NCBI GenBank assembly: GCA_947564495.1
Contig: CANOCD010000023.1
Span: 1-10,548, forward strand
Reading direction: 5' to 3'
Length of the DNA stretch: 10,548 nucleotides
DNA from: an uncultured Angelakisella sp.
Lineage (GTDB): Bacteria; Bacillota; Clostridia; Oscillospirales; Ruminococcaceae
Part shown: in pieces, positions 1 to 6,591 of the stretch
Layout of the letters: every line of letters starts with the position of its first letter
How positions within the stretch are numbered: the stretch's first letter is position 1
Notes under the pieces: model-generated
Told to the model about the DNA's origin: nothing
Seen by the model: the letters and a program-made list of their open reading frames with translations, nothing else
Databases searched by the model: none
Program-made: the position numbers and the translations under genes

Positions 1-89
1 CCCCCGGTGATTCCCTCTGATAACCCTGTTCCACCGGCGCACACTGTATGGCAGAAGCACTGATCCTATGCCAGACAGGAGGCGTCGCC

Positions 90-266
90 ATGACCCATCA
101 GGAACAAGCCCTCTGGGAACAGTTCTGCCGGACCGGAGCAGTCTCCGATTACTTGGAATACCGGGCCGAGGCGGCCCAAACCCGCCCCGCCCCCCAGGAG
201 GAACCAAAGGATGCAGCTTGGAACCAAAGCCCTGGTCCTCTCCGCCAAAAGCCTGGAGGACCATGA
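90..266 (+). CDS. yqzL: YqzL-family small protein
   Basis: A 58-residue ORF of unknown function. Residues 7-22 carry a Trp-x-x-Phe...Thr-Gly...Tyr-Leu-x-Tyr pattern, which resembles the short YqzL proteins found just upstream of recO in Bacillus and clostridia. I chose the ATG at 90 because a perfect AGGAGG lies at 77-82, seven bases upstream. An in-frame ATG at 48 has no such site. The C-terminal third, after about residue 28, is rich in Pro, Gln and Glu and looks disordered. Its last 56 bases overlap the start of recO in another frame, so the two are probably translated together. The family call rests on the N-terminal pattern plus position; I know of no established biochemical role. Confidence 0.62.
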   Translation: MTHQEQALWEQFCRTGAVSDYLEYRAEAAQTRPAPQEEPKDAAWNQSPGPLRQKPGGP

Positions 267-969
267 CCGCCTCGTGGTGCTCCTCACCCAGGACCTGGGT
301 GTCGTCACCGCCTACGCCAAAGGCGCCCGCCGCCAAAAAGGGACCATGGCCTCCGCCACCGAACAGCTCTCCTACTCCGCCTTCCAGCTCTTCAAAAACC
401 GGGACCGTGTCTTTGTGGACCGTGCCGAGGCAGAGACCCTTTTCTTCGGCATCCGCCAGGACATGGACCGCCTGGCCCTGGCCTCCTACTTCTGCCAGCT
501 CTGCCGGGAGCTCATCCCCGAGGAGGACACCCAGCCCGGCTACCTCCACCTGATGATGAACACCCTCACCCTCCTGGACCGGGGCGCCCTCCCCCTAAGC
601 CAGCTGAAAGCCGTCTTCGAGCTGCGCCTCCTCACCATGTCCGGCTATATGCCCGACCTGGTGGCCTGCTCCGTCTGCGGGGACCTCCCCGGGGAGGAGC
701 TGTTCTTCGCCCCCGCCGCCGGGGTCCTCTACTGCGGCAAACACCGCCCCCCGGAGGGCCTTGTCCCCCTCATCCCCCTGGCCCCCGGGGTGTTCCAGGC
801 CATGCGCCACATCCTCTACAGCGACTTCGACAAGCTGTTCTCCTTCCGCCTGGGGGCCGAAAGCCTCTCCCAGCTGGCCGCCGCCAGCGAAGCCTACCTC
901 CTGGCCCAGGTGGAGCGGGTCCTCCCCGCCCTGAACTTTTACAAGACGGTCTGCGCGCCGAACCTATAA
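211..969 (+). CDS. recO: DNA repair protein RecO
   Basis: RecO is a recombination mediator of the RecFOR pathway. It binds single-stranded DNA and SSB, anneals strands, and helps RecA load at gaps in the cytoplasm. The product is 252 residues, normal for the family. Residues 1-80 form the N-terminal OB-fold, including the typical stretch around D17-R20 (EDHDR) and the later KGARR at 37-41. The middle is helical. A zinc-finger-like element has Cys153-x-x-Cys156 and Cys175-x-x-His178, so the fourth ligand is His rather than the Cys seen in many homologues. The start at 211 has an AGGAGG at 196-201, nine bases upstream. The gene overlaps yqzL by 56 bases and is followed after 12 bases by a HAD phosphatase, so the three are likely co-transcribed. 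Confidence 0.95.
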   Translation: MQLGTKALVLSAKSLEDHDRLVVLLTQDLGVVTAYAKGARRQKGTMASATEQLSYSAFQLFKNRDRVFVDRAEAETLFFGIRQDMDRLALASYFCQLCRELIPEEDTQPGYLHLMMNTLTLLDRGALPLSQLKAVFELRLLTMSGYMPDLVACSVCGDLPGEELFFAPAAGVLYCGKHRPPEGLVPLIPLAPGVFQAMRHILYSDFDKLFSFRLGAESLSQLAAASEAYLLAQVERVLPALNFYKTVCAPNL

Positions 970-981
970 CGAGGGAAAAAC

Positions 982-1755
982 ATGAAAGATTGCCGCCTGC
1001 TTCTTTTCGACCTGGACGGGACCCTCCTCCGAAGCGACAAGACCATCTCCCGGGCGACGCTGGACGCCCTGGAACGGTGCCGGGAAAGGGGGCTCCTTCT
1101 GGGGGTCTCCACCTCCCGGGGGGAGCAGAACGCCCTCCCCTTTGTCGCCCGGCTTCGGCCGGAGGTGCTGATCACCAGCGGGGGCGCCCTGGTCAAGTAC
1201 AAGGACGAGTACATCCTCCGGTCCGAGTTTTCCGGGGAGGAGACCCGCCGGATGATCGCCGCCAGGGAGGTCTGCGGCCCCGATTGCGAGATCACCGTGG
1301 ACACGGTGGACCGCCATTACTGGAACTACAAGACCGACCCCAAAAAGCAGGACAGCAGCTGGGGGGATACCGTCTACACCGACTTTTCGGATTTCGGGGA
1401 GCCCTGCCTCAAGCTCTGCGTGGAGATCTTCGACGACGCCCGGGCGGAGCGGCTTCGGGGGCTGTTGGACCAATGCGACTGCCTCCGCTTTTCGGACGGG
1501 CACTGGTACAAATTCACCCAAAAGACGGCCACCAAGGAGCGGGCCATCCTGGAGGCGTGCGCCGCCTGCGGCATCCGCCCGAAGGAGGTCGCCGCCTTTG
1601 GGGACGATTACGCCGACATAGGGATGCTTGCCCTGTGCGGAAGGGGCATCGCCATGGGGAACGCCATCGACGCCGTAAAGGAAAAGGCCGATCTGGTCAT
1701 CGGCGGCAACGACGAGGATGGCATTGCGGCGTATCTGTCCCAGTACCTATTATAA
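982..1755 (+). CDS. Cof-type HAD-IIB family hydrolase
   Basis: A 257-residue cytoplasmic haloacid dehalogenase-superfamily phosphatase of the Cof/IIB type. These enzymes usually remove phosphate from sugar phosphates, nucleotides or flavin cofactors; the substrate cannot be read from sequence. All four motifs are visible. Motif I is D10-L-D-G-T14, with D10 as nucleophile and D12 as acid/base. Motif II is around S43-T44-S45-R46, where the common T-G-R is T-S-R. Motif III is Lys185. Motif IV is G207-D-D-Y-A-D212, whose acidic residues hold magnesium. The segment between motifs II and III, about residues 80-180, is the IIB cap. A GAGGG ribosome binding site lies six bases before the ATG, and recO ends 12 bases upstream, so this is the last gene of the yqzL-recO unit. 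It ends just before a strong hairpin. Confidence 0.88.
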   Translation: MKDCRLLLFDLDGTLLRSDKTISRATLDALERCRERGLLLGVSTSRGEQNALPFVARLRPEVLITSGGALVKYKDEYILRSEFSGEETRRMIAAREVCGPDCEITVDTVDRHYWNYKTDPKKQDSSWGDTVYTDFSDFGEPCLKLCVEIFDDARAERLRGLLDQCDCLRFSDGHWYKFTQKTATKERAILEACAACGIRPKEVAAFGDDYADIGMLALCGRGIAMGNAIDAVKEKADLVIGGNDEDGIAAYLSQYLL

Positions 1756-1762
1756 CAACAAA

Positions 1763-1803
1763 AAACCCGAGCCGCCCCTTTTCCGGAGCGGCCCGGGTTT
1801 TTT
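1763..1803. terminator. Bidirectional terminator between HAD gene and YbjN-domain gene
   Basis: The left arm (about 1763-1775) and right arm (1788-1801) form a stem of A/T pairs, then C-G rich pairs, with one A-C mismatch (1770/1793). The loop is about 12 bases and can shorten by two inner pairs. A run of T follows on the plus strand (1798-1803), and a run of A precedes the left arm, giving a U-tract on the minus strand. It lies between the stops of two convergent genes and can end both transcripts. Confidence 0.85.
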
Positions 1804-1828
1804 ACGTTGATCGGGTTTTCAGAGGACC

Positions 1829-2302
1829 TTAGTCCCGGGGACCCTCGGCCTCCTCAATGGCGGCCTCGGGGGAAACGCCGCTGTACATCACCTTCATGAT
1901 GCCGGGGAAGTAGCGGTCCATCATGCTGTAGCCGCAGCCCACCTGGCGGTCGATGACCTCCTGGTCCAGGTCGATGTCGCCGCAGAAGTTGGTGACCTTG
2001 TACCGGACCTCGCCGTCGGAGAAGTCCAGCTCGAAGTTGCCGATGGTCAGGCCGTAGTTGGCACGGGTCAGGTACTCGGCGACCCGGAGGCGGGCCTCCT
2101 CGGGGACCTTCACGGGGCTGATGGAGTAGACGGTGAAGCCCTCGTCCCCACGGCCCACGACGATGGTCCGGCAGTTCTCCAGCTGCTTGGTACGCATCCC
2201 CATACGGATGATCTCATCGCCGTCCTGGTCGCTCTCCTCGTAAGAATAGTTCCAGTGGGCGTCGTCAAAGTTCCTGCGGATGGCATCCATGATCTTAGAC
2301 AT
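1829..2302 (-). CDS. YbjN domain-containing protein
   Basis: A 157-residue cytoplasmic protein with a YbjN-type fold, a domain resembling type III secretion chaperones that occurs in many bacteria without an agreed molecular function. The recognisable part is the helix RVAEYLTRANYGL, then the strands of the GNFELDFSDGEVRYKV stretch, and a late helix around Asp-Arg-Tyr-Phe-Pro. The C-terminal ten residues are acidic. I chose the start at 2302 because an AGGAG lies ten bases upstream (2313-2317). A longer reading from 2377 adds a basic segment with no ribosome binding site and runs into the hairpin behind the EF-G gene. No promoter is visible in the 109-bp gap to the EF-G-like gene upstream, so it is probably transcribed with it. 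The terminator at 1763-1803 follows the stop. Confidence 0.75.
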   Translation of the reverse strand: MSKIMDAIRRNFDDAHWNYSYEESDQDGDEIIRMGMRTKQLENCRTIVVGRGDEGFTVYSISPVKVPEEARLRVAEYLTRANYGLTIGNFELDFSDGEVRYKVTNFCGDIDLDQEVIDRQVGCGYSMMDRYFPGIMKVMYSGVSPEAAIEEAEGPRD

Positions 2303-2356
2303 AGCTTGTGTTCTCCTTTTCTGTTTCGGATCGGCAGCCGCCGGTCCTTTGTATTG

Positions 2357-2400
2357 CCGCGTCCGGGGGGAGGCCATACATCCCTCCTCCCCCTAGGCGG
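2357..2400 (-). other. Intercistronic hairpin between EF-G-like and YbjN genes
   Basis: An eight-base perfect pairing (2366-2373 with 2386-2393) encloses a 12-base loop. Four further outer pairs (2357-2360 with 2397-2400) lie beyond an internal loop. No T-run follows on the minus strand, so it does not look like a standard intrinsic terminator. It may slow polymerase or protect the 3' end of the upstream message, lowering YbjN-domain output relative to the GTPase. That role is inference; the pairing is seen in the sequence. Confidence 0.5.
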
Positions 2401-2411
2401 AAGGCTCGATT

Positions 2412-4490
2412 TTACTCCTCGGACCGCATGGCCTTGGCTTCCTCGATGACGGCGGCCTCCAGCATCTGGGGCAGCTGCTCGTACCGCTCAAAGGTCAGCT
2501 CAAAGTCGCCACGGCCCTGGCTGATGGAGCGCAGGACGATGGAGAAGTCCAGCATCTCGCTCATGGGGACCTCGGCCTCGATCTCCTGGTAGCCGCCGGA
2601 AAGGGGGTTCATCCCCAGGACACGGCCACGGCGCTTGTTCAGCTCGCTGATGATGTCGCCGGTGTTGGCGTCGGGGACGGTGACCTTCAGGCTGCCGATG
2701 GGCTCCAGCAGGACGGGGCCGGCTTGGGGCAGGCCCGCCTTGTAGGCCAGGGAGGCGGCGGTCTTAAAGGCCATTTCGGAGGAATCCACCGGGTGGTAGG
2801 ACCCGTCCACCAGGGTGGCCTTGAGGCCCACCACCGGGTACCCGGCGATGGTGCCCTGGCGGACACACTCCTGGAGGCCCTTTTCCACGGCGGGGAAGAA
2901 GTTCTTGGGCACGGCGCCGCCGAAGACGTTCTCCTCAAAGACCAGGCCCTCGCTGTCGCAGGGCTCGAACTCGATCCACACGTCGCCGAACTGGCCGTGG
3001 CCGCCGGACTGCTTCTTGTGGCGGCCCTGGACCTTTACCTTCTTGCGGATGGTCTCCCGGTAGGCGACACGCTGCTTGCCCAGGGTGATCTCGATGCCGA
3101 ACTTGTTCTTCAGCTTGCTGACGATGACGTCCAGGTGCTGCTCCCCAAGGCCGGAGATCAGCTGCTGGCGGGTCTCGGTGTTGTTTTCAAAGGCGATGGC
3201 AGGGTCCTCCTCCATGAGGCGGAGCAGGGCCTGGGCGATCTTGCCCTCGTCCCCCTTGCCCTTGAGCTGGATGGCCATGGTGAGGCTGGGCTTGGGGAAG
3301 GGGGCCTTCTCGAAGAGGACCAGGCGGCGGGGGTCGCAGATGGAGTCCCCGGTGACCGCCTCGGCCAGCTTGCAGACCACCCCGATGTCCCCGGCCAGGA
3401 TGCAGTCGGTGTCCTCCTGCTTCTTGCCCCGGATGGTGACCAGTTTCCCCATCCGCTCCGGCACCCCGGCCCGGACGTTGGTGGGGCTGGAGGCCGCCGC
3501 CAGCTTGCCGGAGACCACCTTGACGTAGGACATCTTGCCCACGAAGGGGTCAGTGACCGTCTTAAAGACAAAGGCGGCCAGAGGATCGTCGGCGGAGCAG
3601 CCCACGTAGAGCTCCTCCCCGCCGGGGGTCTTGACCTGCTCCCCGGCGTTGTCGGCGGCGGAGGGCAGGATGGTGACGATGGCGTTGAGCAGGGGGTTGA
3701 TGGCCTCGGTGGTGAGGGCGGAGCCGCAGAACACCGGGGCGATGGCGCCGCTGCGGACACCCTGCAAAAGGCCCTTGCGGATCTCCTCCTGGGTGAACTC
3801 CTCCCCGGAGAAGAACTTATCCATCAGCTCGTCGGAGGTCTCGGCCACCGCCTCCTTGATGTCGTCCTTCAGGGCGTTGACCATCCCGGAGGCCCCGGCG
3901 GGGATCTCCACGTTGGTCTTGCTGCCGTCGGCGGCGTAGGAGAAAGCCCGGTCGTCCAAGAGGTCGATGTAGCAGACCACCTTGTGGTCCTCCACGTAGG
4001 GGACCACCATGGGGCAGGCGCTGGTGCCGAAGGCAGCGTGGAGCCCCTCCATCACCTTATGGAAGTCGGCGTGCTCGGTATCCATCTTGTTGATGTAAAA
4101 GAGCTTGGCCTTGCCCAGCTGGGAGGCCAGCTTGTAAGCCTTTTCGGTGCCCACGTTGACGCCGGATTTGGCCGACACCACGATGAGGACGCTTTCGGCG
4201 GCCCGGATGCCCTCGCTCATCCCCACGGCGAAGTCGAACAGCCCGGGGCAGTCGATGAGGTTCACCTTGTTGTCCTTCCACTCCAGGGGGGCGACAGAGG
4301 AGGACACCGAGACCTTCCTGCGGATCTCCTCCTGGTCGCAGTCACAGACGGTGTTCCCGTCGGCCACCTTTCCCAGGCGGTCGGTGGCGCCGGCCCGGTA
4401 GAGCATGGCCTCGGCCAGGGAGGTCTTTCCGCTCCCGCCGTGGCCCGCGATGGCAACATTTCTGATCTTATCCGCCGAGTATTGTTTCAT
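2412..4490 (-). CDS. Elongation factor G-like GTPase (EF-G-2/FusA2 type)
   Basis: A 692-residue ribosome-associated GTPase with the five-domain layout of EF-G. The G domain has a P-loop G16-H-G-G-S-G-K-T23, switch II D80-C-P-G-L84, N134-K-M-D137 and a CGSAL element near residue 253. Domain II follows, then domain III. Domain IV holds GGHGQFGDV near residue 495 and YHPVDSSEMAF near 562, and domain V ends at 692. Canonical EF-G has AHIDAGKT in the P-loop and DTPGH in switch II. Here the P-loop differs and Leu84 replaces the histidine needed for GTP hydrolysis; the switch I Thr is Ser61. These are marks of the paralogous EF-G-2/FusA2 group, whose cellular role is not settled, so this is probably not the main fusA. 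The start at 4490 follows AAAGGGG by about 11 bases. It has its own promoter and a structured leader. Confidence 0.9.
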   Translation of the reverse strand: MKQYSADKIRNVAIAGHGGSGKTSLAEAMLYRAGATDRLGKVADGNTVCDCDQEEIRRKVSVSSSVAPLEWKDNKVNLIDCPGLFDFAVGMSEGIRAAESVLIVVSAKSGVNVGTEKAYKLASQLGKAKLFYINKMDTEHADFHKVMEGLHAAFGTSACPMVVPYVEDHKVVCYIDLLDDRAFSYAADGSKTNVEIPAGASGMVNALKDDIKEAVAETSDELMDKFFSGEEFTQEEIRKGLLQGVRSGAIAPVFCGSALTTEAINPLLNAIVTILPSAADNAGEQVKTPGGEELYVGCSADDPLAAFVFKTVTDPFVGKMSYVKVVSGKLAAASSPTNVRAGVPERMGKLVTIRGKKQEDTDCILAGDIGVVCKLAEAVTGDSICDPRRLVLFEKAPFPKPSLTMAIQLKGKGDEGKIAQALLRLMEEDPAIAFENNTETRQQLISGLGEQHLDVIVSKLKNKFGIEITLGKQRVAYRETIRKKVKVQGRHKKQSGGHGQFGDVWIEFEPCDSEGLVFEENVFGGAVPKNFFPAVEKGLQECVRQGTIAGYPVVGLKATLVDGSYHPVDSSEMAFKTAASLAYKAGLPQAGPVLLEPIGSLKVTVPDANTGDIISELNKRRGRVLGMNPLSGGYQEIEAEVPMSEMLDFSIVLRSISQGRGDFELTFERYEQLPQMLEAAVIEEAKAMRSEE

Positions 4491-4540
4491 GGTATGGCTT
4501 GCCCCTTTCTTTTCCCCGGTGGGGATGATCTTCCCGATAA

Positions 4541-4559
4541 AAACGGGGAAGCCCCGTTT
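4541..4559 (-). promoter_or_regulatory. Leader hairpin before EF-G-like gene, attenuator-like
   Basis: A perfect 8-bp inverted repeat (AAACGGGG / CCCCGTTT) with a three-base loop. Read on the minus strand it ends in five T (4543-4539), so it has the look of a small intrinsic terminator inside the leader, between the promoter and the start codon. Some of those T also pair in the stem, leaving only a short free U-tract, so termination would be weak or conditional. Part of the same sequence can instead pair with the ribosome binding site of the gene. Confidence 0.4.
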
Positions 4560-4609
4560 CTAGCGATTTTGACACAAAAAAAGTCCTTTGCCAGAAGTGC
4601 CTTAGTACA

Positions 4610-4638
4610 ATTATACATAATTCCGGGCAGAATAGCAA
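4610..4638 (-). promoter_or_regulatory. SigmaA-type promoter for EF-G-like gene
   Basis: On the minus strand, TTGCTA (4638-4633) is followed by a 17-base spacer and a perfect TATAAT (4615-4610). Transcription should start near 4603, giving a leader of about 113 nt before the ATG at 4490. It sits in an AT-rich island in otherwise GC-rich DNA. Confidence 0.8.
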
Positions 4639-4752
4639 CCACTTCTTTTCCATATCCCCTTGTGAACCATGCCAAAATCTGGCTGTGTTTTTTGTGCAAA
4701 AAGGCGAAGGCAGGCCTGGATTTGGGGTGGACGGCCCCCTGCTCCCCAAGGG

Positions 4753-4785
4753 ATTGTAAACTGAAAAAATTTTTAGGTTGACAAT
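4753..4785 (+). promoter_or_regulatory. BirA-like biotin operator
   Basis: The half-sites TTGTAAACT (4754-4762) and GGTTGACAA (4776-4784) form an inverted repeat with a 13-base A/T-rich centre, matching at seven of nine positions, plus one more pair outside (4753/4785). This closely follows the known BirA operator pattern TTGT-AACC...GGTT-ACAA of biotin genes. The right half-site contains the -35 hexamer of the bioY promoter, so a bound BirA-biotinyl-AMP dimer would block RNA polymerase. The regulator gene is not in this window. Confidence 0.75.
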
Positions 4786-4806
4786 TCGAGAAAAAAAGGG
4801 TATCAT
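4778..4806 (+). promoter_or_regulatory. SigmaA-type promoter for bioY
   Basis: A perfect -35 TTGACA (4778-4783), a 17-base spacer and a -10 TATCAT (4801-4806, five of six to consensus). Transcription should start near 4813, about 60 bases before the bioY ATG. The -35 lies inside the right arm of the BirA-like palindrome. Confidence 0.82.
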
Positions 4807-4822
4807 GGTTACCGGAAAAAAA

Positions 4823-4855
4823 GCCGGGGCCCGGAGCCATCCCCAAGGCCCCGGC
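4823..4855 (+). promoter_or_regulatory. Leader hairpin of bioY mRNA
   Basis: GCCGGGGCC (4823-4831) pairs perfectly with GGCCCCGGC (4847-4855) around a 15-base loop. The stem ends five bases before the AGGAG (4861-4865) of bioY, and no T-run follows, so it is not a terminator. It would leave the ribosome binding site free and may stabilise the message. Any regulatory role is inference. Confidence 0.5.
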
Positions 4856-4873
4856 AGAAAAGGAGTGTCATCT

Positions 4874-5416
4874 ATGAAAAAGCTGTCTACCCGGGACCTG
4901 ACCCTGGCGGCCCTCTTTGTGGCCGTCACCGCCGTCCTCTCCCAGATCGTCGTCCCCATGCCCCTGGTGCCCTTCAACCTGGGGGTGCTGGCCATCTTCC
5001 TCTGCGGGGGGCTGCTCCGGCCTGGCCTGGCCTTTCTCTCCATCCTCTGCTACCTGCTTCTGGGGGCGGTGGGGGCGCCGGTGTTCGCCCAGTTCAGCGG
5101 GGGTCCCGCCGTGCTCTTCGGGGTCACCGGGGGATACCTTATGGCCTACCCGGTGATGGCCTGGCTGGTGGCCTGGCTCATCCGGGTCTGGGCCGGGGAT
5201 TCCTACTGGAAGCGTGTGGCGGCCATGGCCACGGCCCTCGTTCCCTGCTACCTGTTCGGCACCGCCTGGTTCGCCGTTTACCTCCACAAGTCCTTTGCCC
5301 AGGCGGCCTGGTCGGCCTGCATCCCGTTTATCCCCTTCGACCTGGCCAAGGCGCTGCTGGGGGCTTATGTCACCCTGGCGGTGGCACGGAGGATGAAGGT
5401 GCAGGAGGCCGTATGA
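4874..5416 (+). CDS. bioY: Biotin transporter BioY (ECF S component)
   Basis: A 180-residue membrane protein that binds biotin from outside the cell as the substrate-specific subunit of an energy-coupling factor transporter, or as a stand-alone importer of low capacity. About six hydrophobic segments are visible. Family marks are P28-M-P-L-V-P-F-N-L-G37, the loop G64-A-V-G-A-P-V-F-A-Q-F-S-G-G77 followed by G83-V-T-G-G-Y88 (usually GPTGGY), and P154-F-D-L-A-K159 near the end. The ATG at 4874 has AGGAG eight bases upstream; the open frame extends upstream to 4778 but has no good site there and runs through the promoter. The gene stands alone, with no ECF ATPase or T subunit in the window. The BirA-like operator predicts repression when biotin is plentiful. 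Confidence 0.92.
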   Translation: MKKLSTRDLTLAALFVAVTAVLSQIVVPMPLVPFNLGVLAIFLCGGLLRPGLAFLSILCYLLLGAVGAPVFAQFSGGPAVLFGVTGGYLMAYPVMAWLVAWLIRVWAGDSYWKRVAAMATALVPCYLFGTAWFAVYLHKSFAQAAWSACIPFIPFDLAKALLGAYVTLAVARRMKVQEAV

Positions 5417-5460
5417 CGGCTGGCCTGCCAGCCCCGGCCCGCAAACTGTAGAGATACCAA

Positions 5461-5500
5461 AAACCAACGCCGCCGGCACATCCACCGGCGGCGTTGGTTT
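5461..5500. terminator. Bidirectional terminator between bioY and DUF6485 gene
   Basis: A perfect 16-bp stem (5461-5476 with 5485-5500) and an eight-base loop. On the plus strand the right arm runs into TTTTATTTT. On the minus strand the left arm is followed by five T. It ends bioY and the convergent five-gene operon, and its right arm touches the stop codon of the DUF6485 gene (5500-5502). A smaller hairpin, GGCTGG/CCAGCC at 5418-5433, lies just after the bioY stop. Confidence 0.93.
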
Positions 5501-5712
5501 TATTTTCTGTCCCCCAGGTGTTTCGTCACAAAATCGGCAAACCCCTGGTAGGTATAGCCTTCCGGCTTTTCGCCATCGCAAACAGCGTTGAAGAAGCAGC
5601 TGGGGATCTCTCCCAGCTTGAGGCATTTCTGGACACAGAGGTCACACCCCCGGTGGTGGTTCACCGGGTTCAGGGGACAGCTGTGGTCCGAACAGGTGCA
5701 GAAGTCGCTCAT
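5500..5712 (-). CDS. Small cysteine-rich protein, DUF6485-like
   Basis: A 70-residue protein with eight cysteines (C5, C7, C12, C23, C26, C30, C39, C45). The order C-x-C...C-P...C-x-x-C...C...I-P-S-C-F-F matches my recollection of the DUF6485 family, small presumed metal-binding proteins of clostridia with no known function. The cysteines are suited to binding zinc or an iron-sulfur cluster, but which one cannot be read. The C-terminal half (Y53-L66) looks like an amphipathic helix. The ATG shares an ATGA with the folD stop, so translation is probably coupled to folD. It is the last gene of the yfmF-yfmH-lgt-folD operon and its stop abuts the terminator stem. Confidence 0.75.
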   Translation of the reverse strand: MSDFCTCSDHSCPLNPVNHHRGCDLCVQKCLKLGEIPSCFFNAVCDGEKPEGYTYQGFADFVTKHLGDRK

Positions 5713-6566
5713 CCCCGCCGCCCCCCAAGGAGTTTCGCCGCCGTGATGGTGTTCCGCATGAGCATGGTGATGGTCATGGGCCCCACCCCCCCGGGCACCG
5801 GGGTGAGGTACCCCGCCACCGGCTCCACCGAGGCGAAGTCCACGTCGCCGCAGAGCTTGCCGTTCTCGTCCCGGTCCATCCCCACGTCGATGACCACCGC
5901 CCCGGGCTTCACCATATCGGCGGTGACGAACTTGGCCTTGCCGATGGCCACGATGAGAATATCCGCCCGGCGGGTCACCTGGGGGAGGTTTTGGGTGCGG
6001 CTGTGGCAGATGGTGACGGTGGCGTTCTCGTGGAGCATGAGCATGGCCATGGGCTTGCCCACGATGTTGCTCCGGCCGATGACCACGCACTCCTTCCCCG
6101 TCACCGATACCCCGGTGGAGCGGATGAGTTCCAGCACCCCGGCGGGGGTGCAGGGGAGGAAGTCGTAGCTGCCCTGGACGATCTTGCCCACGTTCCGGGC
6201 GTGGAAGGCGTCCACGTCCTTTTCCGGGGCGATGGCGGCGATGACCGCCTCCTCCCGGATCTGCTTCGGGAGGGGCAGCTGGACCAGGATGCCGTGGACG
6301 TCCTCCCGGCGGTTCAGTTCCCCGATAAGGTCCAGAAGGGCCTCTTCGGTGGTGTCCCCGGGGAGCCGGTAGTCCCGGGAGCGGATGCCCAGCTCCTCGC
6401 AGGCTCTCATCTTGTTGCGGACGTACACCTGGCTGGCGGGGTCCTCCCCAACCAGCACCACCGCCAGGCCGGGGACCAGCCCCGCCTCCTTCAGGGCGGC
6501 GACCTCCGCCGTCATCTCCCGGCGCAGCCGGGCGGATACCGCTTTTCCGTCTATGATCACGGCCAT
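5709..6566 (-). CDS. folD: Bifunctional methylenetetrahydrofolate dehydrogenase/cyclohydrolase
   Basis: FolD interconverts 5,10-methylene-, methenyl- and 10-formyl-tetrahydrofolate using NADP(H), supplying one-carbon units for purines, formyl-Met-tRNA and other products in the cytosol. The product is 285 residues, normal for the family. Visible marks are Y48-V-R-N-K52 with the catalytic Lys52, G92-I-L-V-Q-L-P-L-P100, Asp119 in KDVDAFH, the nucleotide-binding G164-R-S-N-I-V-G-K-P172, and T255[10 protein letters not shown]265. The start at 6566 has AGGAG six bases upstream; longer readings of the frame enter the lgt tail. lgt ends 25 bases upstream and the next gene overlaps its stop by four bases. 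Confidence 0.97.
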   Translation of the reverse strand: MAVIIDGKAVSARLRREMTAEVAALKEAGLVPGLAVVLVGEDPASQVYVRNKMRACEELGIRSRDYRLPGDTTEEALLDLIGELNRREDVHGILVQLPLPKQIREEAVIAAIAPEKDVDAFHARNVGKIVQGSYDFLPCTPAGVLELIRSTGVSVTGKECVVIGRSNIVGKPMAMLMLHENATVTICHSRTQNLPQVTRRADILIVAIGKAKFVTADMVKPGAVVIDVGMDRDENGKLCGDVDFASVEPVAGYLTPVPGGVGPMTITMLMRNTITAAKLLGGRRG

Positions 6567-6591
6567 GTCTGGCTCCTTTCCGCCCTCTCTG

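Noticed and set aside
1..63. Open frame 1 ending at the TGA at 61-63, possibly the tail of an upstream gene such as era
   Set aside because: Only 20 codons, Pro-rich, and not like the usual Era C-terminus; cannot be told from noncoding sequence.
2724..4781. A 685-codon open frame on the plus strand, antisense to the EF-G-like gene
   Set aside because: It mirrors a real gene in GC-rich DNA where antisense frames stay open; its protein is a Gly/Leu/Val/His/Asp-rich composition with no recognisable domain, while the minus strand encodes a full EF-G layout.
4468..5043. Minus-strand frames of 119-191 codons across the 4491-4873 intergenic region
   Set aside because: They cross two promoters, an operator and the bioY start, have mixed composition and no ribosome binding site.
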